Origin: Granulicatella seriolae
GTDB lineage: Bacteria > Bacillota > Bacilli > Lactobacillales > Aerococcaceae
Assembly (NCBI RefSeq): GCF_024543085.1
Contig: NZ_JANHNZ010000001.1
Location: 124,001-188,000, forward strand
DNA: 64,000 nt
Direction: 5' to 3'
Of the stretch, positions 16,131-25,214 are shown piece by piece (position 1 is the stretch's first letter; each line of letters opens with the position of its first letter). Made by a program: the position numbers and the translations under genes. Below the pieces are notes generated by a model. The model did not search any database, had not been told where the DNA came from, and was given only the letters and a program-made list of their open reading frames with translations.

Positions 16131-18035
16131 CTATGCTTCTATGATTGCGGCAAGTTCTTCCCAGCGACTATAGAGTCCTTCTATTTCTGTCTCCACTTGG
16201 CTGCTTTCTTCTTGTAAGACTTGTAGCTTAGTAAAATCAGATTGGTTAGCCAACATTTGATTCTGTAAATGTTCAAGCTGGTCTTCTAAGACTTGAATCT
16301 TATCTTCAAGACCGTCCCATTCTTTTTGCTCATGGTAAGTCAGCTTTTTCTTTTTGGCTTTTGGACTTACTTCAACCACTTCTTCTTTGCTTTGACTAGA
16401 AAGCTTTTGCTCTGCGTTCGCTTTCTTCTTTTCTTCCTTAGCTTGCACCTCAAGGTAGTCTGACATGGTTCCTCTAAAGGTATCCAAGAGTCCCTGCCCC
16501 TTGATGTCCACCAGAAAGTCAGCAACTTTATCCAAAAAGTAACGGTCATGAGAAACAGTAATGACAGCACCATTAAATTCCGAAATATAGCTTTCTAAAA
16601 CGGTTAAGGTGTCTATATCCAAGTCATTGGTTGGTTCGTCTAGTAAAAGAACATTGGGCTTTGTCATCAAGAGTTTTAAGAGATACAGACGTCTTCTCTC
16701 GCCACCTGATAGGGTTTTAATCTGTGCACTATGCATTTGACGTGGAAAAAGAAAAGTTTCCAATAGTTCCGCAACCGATGCTACTTCACCATTTTTCTGT
16801 TTGACTTCCTCAGCATACTCACGTAAATATTGCGATAATTGCTTGTCACCCGGAATATCATCATCCATCTGTTTATAATAGGCGATTCGTACAGTCTCTC
16901 CTACCGTAAAGTTGCCAGAGTCAAACTCTCTTTGGCTAGCTAAGGCATTCAAAAAGGTCGATTTTCCAACCCCATTATCTCCGACAATACCAATTCTATC
17001 ATTGGCCTGAATAATCCAATCTAAGTTTGAAATGATAGTCAAACCAGCAATGCTTAATGACACCTGTTCCATGTGGAAGACACGCTTGCCAATTCGTTTT
17101 TGGTCTAGATTAATTTCTAGCTCTTGTTTGGTCTGGTTCTGCTGAACCTCGCTTTCTAAACTTTCAAAGCGTTGAATGCGGGCTTGCTGCTTAGTGGTTC
17201 GAGCTTTAGCTCCTTGGCGCATCCATTGTAATTCACTCAGATAGAGTTGTTTTTGCTTTTGAGTCATTCTAAGGGCAATCTCTTCCCTTTGAGATCGTTG
17301 CTCCAAATAGGACTGATAGTTGCCCACATAACGTTCAATCTTTCCATTGGTCAACTCAAACATATGTGTCACAACTCGTTCTAAGAAGTATCTATCATGC
17401 GTTACAAGTAAGAGGGCTCCCTTGTATTGAGCCAGATAATCCTCTAACCATTGAATAGTATTCATATCCAGGTGGTTGGTAGGCTCATCTAAGAGTAGTA
17501 GATCAGGCTGGTCAATTAAAACTTTTGCCAAGCCTACTCGTTTCTTTTGTCCTCCTGACAAGGAGCCAATCCTACGTTCTAAATCGCCAACTCCTAATTT
17601 AGTGAGGATAGTTTTGATTTGAACCTCCATTTGCCAAGCATCTTCTTGGGTCATTCGCTGTTCGAGGGTTTCAAAATTTCTTACATACTCACTGGAGTTT
17701 GGATTTTTTTGCAGATTCTCTAAAGCTTCTTCATAGTCACGAACCAGTTTTAGCTTAGGATGATCTGACTGATAAATGGCATCAAAAACGCTAATTTCTT
17801 CAGGAAAGCTTGGATTCTGCTCCAAATAAGCCATTCTAAAATCCTTAGATTTAATAATATCTCCTGACTCAGCAGTATCTTTTCCAGCAATAATAGACAT
17901 AAGCGTGCTCTTGCCACTGCCATTTTGTCCAATTAAACCAACATGTTCCCCCTCAGAAATGGTAAAGGAAACATCTTCTAACAATTGTTTCATTCCGGTA
18001 CTTTTTCTTAAATTCTCTACACGAATGTCTTTCAT
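16131..18035 (-). CDS. ABC-F family ATPase (Uup/YfmR-like)
   Basis: A soluble 634-residue protein with two ATP-binding cassettes and no membrane segments. Walker A motifs are GQNGSGKST near residue 40 and GDNGVGKST near 350; signatures are LSGGQKKR near 160 and LSGGERRR near 440. The linker after the first cassette is Arg/Gln-rich (QRSQREEIALRMTQKQKQ). A charged coiled-coil C-terminal domain (about 555-634) marks the Uup/YfmR branch rather than EttA. Members act on ribosomes, and E. coli Uup also has a DNA-related role. Nothing here points to antibiotic resistance. A GGATG-type ribosome site precedes the ATG. Confidence 0.9.
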   Translation of the reverse strand: MKDIRVENLRKSTGMKQLLEDVSFTISEGEHVGLIGQNGSGKSTLMSIIAGKDTAESGDIIKSKDFRMAYLEQNPSFPEEISVFDAIYQSDHPKLKLVRDYEEALENLQKNPNSSEYVRNFETLEQRMTQEDAWQMEVQIKTILTKLGVGDLERRIGSLSGGQKKRVGLAKVLIDQPDLLLLDEPTNHLDMNTIQWLEDYLAQYKGALLLVTHDRYFLERVVTHMFELTNGKIERYVGNYQSYLEQRSQREEIALRMTQKQKQLYLSELQWMRQGAKARTTKQQARIQRFESLESEVQQNQTKQELEINLDQKRIGKRVFHMEQVSLSIAGLTIISNLDWIIQANDRIGIVGDNGVGKSTFLNALASQREFDSGNFTVGETVRIAYYKQMDDDIPGDKQLSQYLREYAEEVKQKNGEVASVAELLETFLFPRQMHSAQIKTLSGGERRRLYLLKLLMTKPNVLLLDEPTNDLDIDTLTVLESYISEFNGAVITVSHDRYFLDKVADFLVDIKGQGLLDTFRGTMSDYLEVQAKEEKKKANAEQKLSSQSKEEVVEVSPKAKKKKLTYHEQKEWDGLEDKIQVLEDQLEHLQNQMLANQSDFTKLQVLQEESSQVETEIEGLYSRWEELAAIIEA

Positions 18036-18140
18036 AACGTCATCCTTTGCTAAGGTGCTTCATGCACTCAAATTCTCTTATATAGAATAGCATAGTTTAG
18101 GAAATTGTGCGATGCATTTACCTAGCAAGAAAATCTACTC

Positions 18141-19808
18141 TTAGAAAAGTCCGGAAACACGCCCCTGTGCATCAACATCCATATTTAAGGCGGCAGGAAC
18201 TTTTGGCAGACCAGGCATGGTCATTACGTCACCTGTTAGGGCCACGATAAAACCTGCTCCGATTTTTGGTACAAATGAACGAATATTGATTTCAAAGTCA
18301 TTCGGTCTACCCAACAGTTGAGGATCATCCGATAAAGAATATTGTGTTTTTGCCATACAAACCGGTAATTGACCCCAACCATTTGCCTCAAAGGTTTTGA
18401 TTTGATTCAAGGCTTCTTTGGAATATGTGACGCCACTTGCTCCGTAGATTTTTTTGGCAATCTTATCTATTTTTTCTGTGATGGTTGAATCAACTTCAAT
18501 CAAGGGGCTAAAGACTTGATCAGACTTGTCAATAGCTTCTACGACCGCATGAGCCAAGTCTAATCCTCCCTTTGAACCATTTGCCCAGACAGAGGTTTGG
18601 ATAGACTCAACGCCCAATTTTTGGCACAGTGACCTTACCAAATCAATCTCCGCTTGGCTATCGTCGGTAAATTCGTTTAACGCAACGACAACTGGTAGTT
18701 GATAGGACTGGATATTTTCAATATGTTTTTGTAAGTTGCTAAAGCCTTCTTCGACAGCTTCTAGATCCTCTCCTTTAGTCAAATTAGCTAGGCTAACGCC
18801 ACCATGTAATTTAAGCGAACGAATAGTCGCCACAATAACAACGGCATCAGGCGCTTTACCGAGTTGTGGAACTTTAATGTCTAAGAATTTCTCAGCACCT
18901 AAATCAGCACCAAAACCAGCCTCCGTCACCACATAATCTGCCAATGACAAGGCGGCTTTTGTCGCAATAATACTATTACAACCATGAGCGATATTGGCAA
19001 ATGGCCCACCATGAATAATTGCTGGAGTATGCTCTAAGGTCTGTACCAGATTAGGCTGTAGAGCATCTTTCAATAGTAAGGTCAAGGCTCCTTCAACTTG
19101 AAGGTCAGCAACCGTTACAGGTTTACGATCATAGGTAAAGCCAATAACAATCCTAGCAATCCGATTTTTCAAATCAGCTAAATCACTAGCCAAGCAAAGA
19201 ATTGCCATTATCTCACTGGCTACGGTGATATCAAAGCCATCTTCACGAGGAATGCCCTGTAGTGGTCCACCCAATCCAACGATAACTTTGCGGAGGGCAC
19301 GATCGTTTAAGTCAACCACCCTTTTCCATGAAATACGCCTTTGGTCAATGTCTAGGGCATTGCCTTGATGAATATGGTTATCAATCAGAGCAGATAAGGC
19401 ATTGTTTGCCGCACTAATAGCGTGCATATCTCCTGTAAAATGCAAATTAATATCTTCCATTGGAACTACCTGTGCATAACCACCACCCGCAGCACCACCT
19501 TTAATGCCCATAGTTGGTCCTAATGAAGGCTCTCTTAAGGCAATCATGGCATTTTTGTCAATAGCACGTAAGGCATCCCCTAAACCAACAGTGACGGTAG
19601 ATTTGCCTTCACCGGCTGGCGTTGGGTTAATGGCTGTAACCAAGATTAATTTCCCATTTGCTTTCCCATCACTTACCTTGTCTAAATGAATTTTAGCCTT
19701 ATAACGACCATAGACTTCTATGTCCTCTTCCGTCAAACCCAAATGTTTGGCAATGTCTAAGATATGTTTTGGTTGGTTTTCTTGAGCAATTTCAAGGTCT
19801 TTTTTCAA
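18141..19808 (-). CDS. fhs: Formate-tetrahydrofolate ligase
   Basis: ATP-dependent synthesis of 10-formyl-tetrahydrofolate from formate and THF, feeding purine and fMet-tRNA synthesis. The 555-residue length is standard. The P-loop TPAGEGKST is near residue 65, and [23 protein letters not shown] and the C-terminal [12 protein letters not shown] are strongly conserved family segments. The start is TTG (19806-19808) with GGAGGG 8 nt upstream; no ATG is nearby. It lies upstream of the ABC-F/thyA/folA genes, so the folate-linked genes form one same-strand block. Confidence 0.96.
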   Translation of the reverse strand: MKKDLEIAQENQPKHILDIAKHLGLTEEDIEVYGRYKAKIHLDKVSDGKANGKLILVTAINPTPAGEGKSTVTVGLGDALRAIDKNAMIALREPSLGPTMGIKGGAAGGGYAQVVPMEDINLHFTGDMHAISAANNALSALIDNHIHQGNALDIDQRRISWKRVVDLNDRALRKVIVGLGGPLQGIPREDGFDITVASEIMAILCLASDLADLKNRIARIVIGFTYDRKPVTVADLQVEGALTLLLKDALQPNLVQTLEHTPAIIHGGPFANIAHGCNSIIATKAALSLADYVVTEAGFGADLGAEKFLDIKVPQLGKAPDAVVIVATIRSLKLHGGVSLANLTKGEDLEAVEEGFSNLQKHIENIQSYQLPVVVALNEFTDDSQAEIDLVRSLCQKLGVESIQTSVWANGSKGGLDLAHAVVEAIDKSDQVFSPLIEVDSTITEKIDKIAKKIYGASGVTYSKEALNQIKTFEANGWGQLPVCMAKTQYSLSDDPQLLGRPNDFEINIRSFVPKIGAGFIVALTGDVMTMPGLPKVPAALNMDVDAQGRVSGLF

Positions 19809-19874
19809 TGTCTTTCCCTCCAGAATTTGATTTCCTCTACTAGCTTTATACCATGAAACAATCTAAAATACTAG

Positions 19875-19913
19875 AAAAACGTTCAGAAACCCAATGGATT
19901 TCCGAACGTTTTT
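19875..19913 (-). terminator. Terminator of the MATE transporter gene
   Basis: AAAAACGTTCxGAA and its complement form a stem with T and A tails on both sides, so it could work in both directions. It lies 14 bp after the MATE stop codon. Confidence 0.85.
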
Positions 19914-19926
19914 CATGTAAAAATTA

Positions 19927-21306
19927 TCAATTGTTTGGATTAGGTTGTTTTTCTATCTTTTGCTTGTGCTTTTTGATGTACTTATGTTTATAAGAGTAAT
20001 AAGTATAAGAAAGTGGAATAACGGCTCCCAGCCAAGCTAGTGGGTTTGCCATAGTTGCGCCGACAAAGCCAAAGATTTGAGATAGAAAGATAGCCGCAAT
20101 CATACGCATAACCAACTCCATAATTCCGGCAAGAGTTGGAATGAAACTTTTCCCTAGCCCTTGTAAGGTATACCGATAGATAAAGAGTAAGGATAGTAAA
20201 AAGTACATAGAAGAATTTGTGATAAAATACCAGCGTCCCAACTGAACAACGTCTTCTTGACCCGGCCCTACAAAAAGAGTTATCAGCTGCGGGCTAAAGA
20301 GAATCAAGAATATCCCAATAGCGACTGAGAAAGTTAGAGATAGCTTAATACACGTTGTTACCCCATCCCAGATTCGTTGATAAAGTTTAGCACCAAAGTT
20401 TTGAGCTGTATACGTAGCCATGGTAACACCAAAGGACATCAAAGGTAAGATGGCCAACTGGTCAATCTTTTGAGCAGCGGTATAGGCTGCAACAGAATTT
20501 GCTCCCAATTGGTTGAGCGTAATTTGGATAGATAAGGCACCAATAGCGATAATGGAGGTTTGAAAGGCCATAGGAAAGGCAATCCGTACATGAGCCATGA
20601 CAAAGCCATTAGAGACCTTCAAATCCTCCCGCTTAAAATGAAGAATTGGTAGGCGACGTTTGATGTAGACCAGACAGGCAATAGCAGAAAAAGCTTGAGA
20701 AATAATGGTCGCAAAGCCAGCACCAGCTACACCAATTTTAAAGACGACAATAAACACAATATCCAAAATAATATTCATAATACAAGCAATTACTAAAAAG
20801 TAAAGCGGTGTTTTGCTATCTCCTAATGCTCTTAAAATATTGGACAAGAGATTAAAGGCTACAGATGTGCTGAGTCCAGCTAAAATAACACGTAAATAGC
20901 TTTCAGACTGATCAATAATCTCAACAGGGGTCCGCATGGTTTCTAAAATCAAGCGACAAAAAATAACACTAAACACAGTCAATACTAAGGAAACACAAGC
21001 AGCAATCAGTAAAGAAACAAAGAAACTTTGTCTAACACCCTTTTCATCTTTAGCACCAAATTTCTGAGCTAAAGGAATCGCAAGTCCCGCTGTTAGCCCT
21101 TGGGCAAAGCCCAAGATTAGGAACATAATACTCCCTGTTGAGCCTACAGCTGCTAGAGCTGTCACTCCGATAGTTCTACCCACTATAAAAGTATCTGCCA
21201 TACTATATAATTGTTGGAATAAATTCCCAATTAATAAAGGAATCGTAAAACTTAAAATCAACCCTAAAGGTTTTCCTTTAGTCATATCTTTTGCCACAAA
21301 CAACAC
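19927..21306 (-). CDS. MATE-family multidrug/organic cation efflux transporter
   Basis: A 459-residue polytopic protein with about 12 hydrophobic helices in two repeats. It opens with the MATE motif IPLLIGNLFQQLYSMADTFIVGRTIG and has the matching second-half segment PMAFQTSIIAIGALSIQITLNQLGANSVAAYTAAQKID. Members exchange Na+ or H+ for drugs or metabolites; the substrate cannot be read here. The start is uncertain: TTG at 21306, GTG at 21300 or ATG at 21285 are all in frame, none with a strong Shine-Dalgarno, and the family usually begins near the last. It is divergent from the nucleotidase gene and monocistronic. Confidence 0.9.
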   Translation of the reverse strand: MLFVAKDMTKGKPLGLILSFTIPLLIGNLFQQLYSMADTFIVGRTIGVTALAAVGSTGSIMFLILGFAQGLTAGLAIPLAQKFGAKDEKGVRQSFFVSLLIAACVSLVLTVFSVIFCRLILETMRTPVEIIDQSESYLRVILAGLSTSVAFNLLSNILRALGDSKTPLYFLVIACIMNIILDIVFIVVFKIGVAGAGFATIISQAFSAIACLVYIKRRLPILHFKREDLKVSNGFVMAHVRIAFPMAFQTSIIAIGALSIQITLNQLGANSVAAYTAAQKIDQLAILPLMSFGVTMATYTAQNFGAKLYQRIWDGVTTCIKLSLTFSVAIGIFLILFSPQLITLFVGPGQEDVVQLGRWYFITNSSMYFLLSLLFIYRYTLQGLGKSFIPTLAGIMELVMRMIAAIFLSQIFGFVGATMANPLAWLGAVIPLSYTYYSYKHKYIKKHKQKIEKQPNPNN

Positions 21307-21370
21307 TTCTTTCTACCATGAAATAATACGTACATTTTACCAATAATTTACAAATAAATTCCATCTTGAC

Positions 21371-21400
21371 TTGAATACGTTAACAAGAGTTTAGTATACT
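21371..21400 (+). promoter_or_regulatory. Promoter of the ecto-5'-nucleotidase gene
   Basis: TTGAAT (21371-21376), an 18-bp spacer and TATACT (21395-21400), about 45 nt before the ATG. Confidence 0.6.
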
Positions 21401-21445
21401 AGAAATGGTTCAAAAATACTATTTACAAGGGAGGAATATTTTGGA

Positions 21446-23752
21446 ATGGAAAAGAATAAAAAAGGATATCTATTTTATTTACTAGTCTTACTCTTAAGTT
21501 TTTTTGTATTTTATCAAGCAACACCTGTATTAGCCGAGGAAAGTGTGCCTACTAGTGCACAGGAAAGCCCTACTTCGGATACTAGTATAGCTCCGGGTGA
21601 AACCCCGCCAACTACTGATTCAACCGATAGTGCTGCAGATGGTGCTACTGTTGTAGACGAGACTCCTGCTGATGAACCTAAGGCGGATACTCCTGATACT
21701 GCAACCAGCATAGATTCAGCTCAAACTGCTTCAGATAGCTCTAGTGACGTAACTAGTCTAGAAGATGCTACTGTTACACCTTCTGAAACTACAGAGGCTG
21801 CTGTAGCAGAACCAGTACAAGCTAGCACTGAGGAAGTTGCTAAAGTAGATACGAAAAACGTAACCATCCTTCATACCAATGACATTCATGGTCGTTTGGA
21901 AGGTAGTTCAAGTGTTATTGGTATCGCAAAAGTAGCTACCATTGTTGAAGAAGCTCGTGCAGAAAATCCAGTAACCTTAGTTTTAGACGCTGGAGATGCC
22001 TTCCAAGGAATGCCTATTTCGAATAACTCTAAAGGTGCTGCCATGGCTGCCATGATGAACCAAGTTGGTTATGATGCTATGACTGTCGGCAATCACGAGT
22101 TTGATTTTGGCTTTGAGGAAGCTATCGGCTACAAAGACCTATTAAATTTCCCAATCGTTTCTTCTAATATTTATAAAGATGGCAAACGAGTTTATGACCC
22201 TTATACCATTATCACCAAAGATGGGATTGGGTTCGCTGTCATTGGAGCAACTACTCCTGAAACAGCTACAAAAACTCACCCAAACAATGTTAAAGGCGTT
22301 ACCTTTACTGATCCAATCACCGAAACAGAAAAAGTGGTTCAAGAACTCACAGCAAGCCATCCTACCATTAAAAACTATATCTTCCTTGTTCACTTAGGTA
22401 TTGACCCAACAACCAAGACAGAATGGCAAGGGGGCGAATTAGCTAGAGCACTTTCTATTAACAGCCTTTTAGCTGACAAACAGACTGTTGTCATTGATGG
22501 GCACTCACATACTACTGTTCCTAATGGCGAAAAATATGGCAACGTGCAATATGTACAAACCGGTAGCTATCTAGGAAATATCGGTAAAGTCACTTATACG
22601 GCCGGTGAAAATAACTTCAATGCACAATTAATTTCTGCTGCTCAAACAGCTGACGTTGCTGAAGATGACAAAGTGGCCGCCTTAGTTAAGGAAGCTAAAG
22701 ATGAATTTGCTTTCCAAAATTCACAAGTTATCGTTGAAATGAACCCTGTCGAATTAAACGGTGAACGCAGTGATGTACGTGTTCGTGAAACCAACCTAGG
22801 CGACCTAGTGACTGACGCTATGTATAACTATGGTCAACACGGATTTGCGAATAAAACTGACCTAGCAGTAACCAATGGTGGCGGTCTTCGTGCTTCTATT
22901 GCCAAAGATGCCCCAATTACTAAAGGGGATGTTATTAACGTATTGCCATTTGGTAATATTATTTCACAAATCGACGTTTCTGGTCAACAAATTCTTGATA
23001 TGTTTGCCTTCTCTCTTCGTTCAGCTATCCAAGTTGATGAAGCAGGCAACCCAATAGTAGACAGCGAGGGACTTCCTTTGCTTGGCTCGAATGGTGGTTT
23101 CTTACAAGCCTCTGGGGTAAAAGTATTCTTTAATCCTCTAGTTAGCGGCCTAAAAGAAGATGGGACTGTTGATCCAGCTAGAATTTTAAAAATTCAAATC
23201 TACAATCAAGCTACTGAAACTTATGAAAACTTAGACTTAACAAGAACCTATTTCTTAGCAACAAATGACTTCTTAGCTGTCGGTGGGGATGGTTATGATA
23301 TGTTATATGGCCCACGTGAAGAAGGACCTTCATTGGATGAAGTCTTTGCCAGCTATTTAACAGATATTGACCTTCTTGACTATGCTAACCCAACTCCATA
23401 TTCTCGTATCCTCCCTCTTGACCCTGCTCTTGACAATGATGGCGATGGATTTACAAATGAACAAGAATTGGCTGCTGGCACTGACCCATTTGACCCAGCT
23501 TCTAAACCAACTATTGCTGATCCGGATAAACCAACTAAAGACGAACCAACTAAACAAGAGCCTACTAAAAAAGAACCAACAGAAAAAGAAACTGCTGGTA
23601 CTAAGGTAACAACAACAACTAGTAAAAAGGCTGCAGCAACAATATTACCAAACACTGGTAGTGATTCAAATCTTATCTACTTAGTTATGGGAACTTCATT
23701 TGCTTTCGCTGGCTTCGTAGTAGTTGGAAAGAAATCTAAAAAAGCGGCTTAA
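21446..23752 (+). CDS. Cell-wall-anchored (LPNTG) 5'-nucleotidase
   Basis: A 768-residue surface enzyme expected to dephosphorylate extracellular nucleotides. In streptococci and staphylococci related proteins (NudP, S5nA, AdsA) make adenosine that dampens phagocytes. Visible parts: signal peptide ending near VLAEES (about 30); Ser/Thr/Glu-rich linker (31-135); metallophosphoesterase domain (about 138-375) with ILHTNDIHGR, LDAGDAFQG, TVGNHEFDFG and DGHSHT; 5'-nucleotidase C-terminal domain (about 430-640) with NGGGLRA; a calcium-binding-like DNDGDGFTNEQELAAGTDP; a Lys/Pro/Thr/Glu spacer; LPNTG at 734-738; a hydrophobic helix and a KKSKKAA tail. The ATG at 21446 follows AAGGGAGG. Substrate range cannot be read from sequence. 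Confidence 0.95.
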   Translation: MEKNKKGYLFYLLVLLLSFFVFYQATPVLAEESVPTSAQESPTSDTSIAPGETPPTTDSTDSAADGATVVDETPADEPKADTPDTATSIDSAQTASDSSSDVTSLEDATVTPSETTEAAVAEPVQASTEEVAKVDTKNVTILHTNDIHGRLEGSSSVIGIAKVATIVEEARAENPVTLVLDAGDAFQGMPISNNSKGAAMAAMMNQVGYDAMTVGNHEFDFGFEEAIGYKDLLNFPIVSSNIYKDGKRVYDPYTIITKDGIGFAVIGATTPETATKTHPNNVKGVTFTDPITETEKVVQELTASHPTIKNYIFLVHLGIDPTTKTEWQGGELARALSINSLLADKQTVVIDGHSHTTVPNGEKYGNVQYVQTGSYLGNIGKVTYTAGENNFNAQLISAAQTADVAEDDKVAALVKEAKDEFAFQNSQVIVEMNPVELNGERSDVRVRETNLGDLVTDAMYNYGQHGFANKTDLAVTNGGGLRASIAKDAPITKGDVINVLPFGNIISQIDVSGQQILDMFAFSLRSAIQVDEAGNPIVDSEGLPLLGSNGGFLQASGVKVFFNPLVSGLKEDGTVDPARILKIQIYNQATETYENLDLTRTYFLATNDFLAVGGDGYDMLYGPREEGPSLDEVFASYLTDIDLLDYANPTPYSRILPLDPALDNDGDGFTNEQELAAGTDPFDPASKPTIADPDKPTKDEPTKQEPTKKEPTEKETAGTKVTTTTSKKAAATILPNTGSDSNLIYLVMGTSFAFAGFVVVGKKSKKAA

Positions 23753-23806
23753 GTGCTTAGGATTCATACAATAGACGCTGTGAAACATCAGAGTATACAA
23801 ATCAAA

Positions 23807-23847
23807 ACAGGCAATTCTCACGAAATTTGTGAGAACTGCCTGTTTTT
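23807..23847 (+). terminator. Terminator of the 5'-nucleotidase gene
   Basis: AACAGGCA and its complement enclose a TTCTCACG...TGTGAGAA upper stem, followed by T5. The upper stem recurs in two other terminators in the window (44946 and 59592). Confidence 0.9.
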
Positions 23848-23949
23848 CATTCAAGTCATGTATACCACTTAAAACTTGTACAAAATCAAGGAAAATTAGA
23901 ATAATTTTGATAAAAAATGTGGTAGACTATCTTACGAGGAGTGATGAAG

Positions 23950-24255
23950 ATGAACCAACCAGACCCACAAAAAATCAAAAAAATAAAAGAATACCTGCAA
24001 ATTATTAATCAACCTGATTCAGCAACCAATCGCTCTGAAAAGTTGACTGCTATTTCAGAACTGTTTAATTATTACCATGGAGATTGGCAAAGAGATGCTT
24101 TATATTTCGCTGCAAACAATGTCACCCTTTTTGATGATAACCAGATGCAGACTATTATTGCCAACCACAATCCTGACCGAAAATTACCAAGAACTATCAT
24201 CAAAACAGAAGAACAAAGTAAATACAAGCGGCATATGAAACCTGGCCAAGACTAA
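23950..24255 (+). CDS. Small hypothetical protein (about 101 aa)
   Basis: I do not recognise this soluble, charged protein (MNQPDPQKIKKIKEYLQI...). It is mostly predicted-helical, without signal peptide or membrane segment, and ends in a basic KRHMKPGQD tail. The ATG at 23950 is preferred because AGGAG (23937-23941) lies 8 nt upstream; ATG 23944 and GTG 23941 are too close to or overlap it. A strong hairpin follows the stop codon, so it is probably a single-gene unit. Confidence 0.7.
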   Translation: MNQPDPQKIKKIKEYLQIINQPDSATNRSEKLTAISELFNYYHGDWQRDALYFAANNVTLFDDNQMQTIIANHNPDRKLPRTIIKTEEQSKYKRHMKPGQD

Positions 24256-24280
24256 GGTAGAAAAATTCAATAGAAAAAAA

Positions 24281-24333
24281 TAACTGTCAGATAAATCAAC
24301 CATGACGAAAAGTTGATTTATCTGACAGTTATT
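24281..24333. terminator. Bidirectional terminator between two convergent small genes
   Basis: A 21-bp stem (TAACTGTCAGATAAATCAAC and complement, 11-nt loop) serves the forward small gene and contains the stop codon of the minus-strand membrane protein gene. Confidence 0.85.
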
Positions 24334-24670
24334 TCATTAAATTTGCTTTTTTTCTAGTAAGATAAATTTCTGTTACCCCAACTAAAAATATTAATACAAA
24401 GGCATATTTAAAACCAGTATATGCCATAGCATACATCAAACCATAAACCCCTATTGATATTGAAAGTCGTGTTTTAGTGAATGGCGATTCATTATCCCAA
24501 TGGCGTAAAATATGAAATAACACTACCATAAAAATCATACACAAAACTATCTGCCCAATCCAAAATATATACGGATTAGTTGTATTAAATTGCCCGTTTA
24601 TTTCTTGGTTTGCTACAAGTGAAGTAACCGTAGCAATAAATCCTAGTGTTCCATTTGAATATAATTTCAT
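24329..24670 (-). CDS. Small hypothetical membrane protein (113 aa)
   Basis: I do not recognise the family. There are about four hydrophobic segments (near residues 5-20, 33-53, 70-87 and 88-105) and a basic C-terminus (RKKANLMK). GGGGTGG precedes the ATG. The 5' region carries an exact CTCTATATA direct repeat with a 16-bp period that may be a regulator site. It stands alone and converges on the small soluble gene. Confidence 0.65.
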   Translation of the reverse strand: MKLYSNGTLGFIATVTSLVANQEINGQFNTTNPYIFWIGQIVLCMIFMVVLFHILRHWDNESPFTKTRLSISIGVYGLMYAMAYTGFKYAFVLIFLVGVTEIYLTRKKANLMK

Positions 24671-24695
24671 TGGCCACCCCGTTCCTAATAATCTA

Positions 24696-24720
24696 CTCTA
24701 TATAACACTATCTCTATATA
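24696..24720 (-). repeat. Direct repeat upstream of the small membrane protein gene
   Basis: CTCTATATA occurs at 24696-24704 and 24712-24720, 26 bp upstream of the start codon. It may be a promoter duplication or an operator. Confidence 0.4.
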
Positions 24721-24797
24721 GCAACTATAGCATAATTAACACTTGCCTACAATTATTTGTCCAATGTAATCTTAAAACTTCTTATAGTTTGTAAAGA

Positions 24798-24840
24798 ATT
24801 ATCAGAAGCCAACTTCTTTGAGAAATTAATTTCTGATAAG
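24798..24840. repeat. Short hairpin, possible remnant of the dispersed palindromic element
   Basis: TTATCAGAA ... TTCTGATAA, with a spacer of about 24 nt. The same ATCAGAAAT/ATTTCTGAT stem borders the core of the large element 40 bp further on. It is either an old remnant or an independent hairpin. Confidence 0.4.
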
Positions 24841-24872
24841 TATTTTTGCCAATCATAGTCCAATCATCTAAA

Positions 24873-25134
24873 AGGTATTGAAAAAAATCTAGGCTGCTAT
24901 ACAAACAAAAGACTTTTGCGGAAATCTTATCAGAAATAACGGTGTAAAGCATAGCTGGCGTACAGTGGATGTTTGGCGCTTTCGCCGATTACAACCACGT
25001 AGACAGCTAAGCCAGTGAGACCTAGGCTCACCTTGTTTATAAGAAAGCCACCGTTCTCATTTCTGATAAGATTTCCGCAAAACTCTTTTGTGATTTAGAA
25101 ATAGACTATATTATTTATGGATGCCCCCCACCCC
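24873..25134 (+). repeat. Dispersed palindromic element, copy 1 (long form)
   Basis: This fills most of a 544-bp gene-free stretch between accA and the small membrane gene. The core starts ACGGTGTAAAGCATAGC and ends CCACCGTT, bordered by ATCAGAAAT/ATTTCTGAT. Outside that, GCGGAAATCTTA pairs with TAAGATTTCCGC, then with outer arms containing CAAAAGA/TCTTTTG. The right outer arm matches the left arm of copy 5, and the left outer arm matches the right arm of copy 5. The right part of the core is altered: the GGCGGTG hairpin is missing. Confidence 0.85.
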
Positions 25135-25214
25135 TAATACCATCGTTCTGATGTCTAACAAATTAGTTGGAGAGTCCCATCACAATGTCAATCATTGACT
25201 CCATTCTAAAAAAA

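Noticed and set aside
16131-18035. Antibiotic-resistance ABC-F protein
   Set aside because: The C-terminal coiled coil and overall motif pattern match the housekeeping Uup/YfmR branch, and the linker is not extended as in ribosome-protection resistance types.
19809-19874. THF or glycine riboswitch before fhs
   Set aside because: The leader is too short and shows no conserved aptamer segments.
24873-25134. CRISPR-like array or tRNA-like gene in the repeated intergenic DNA
   Set aside because: The repeats are single, far apart and palindromic with no spacer array; the GCATAGC core does not fold as a tRNA cloverleaf and no cas genes are present.
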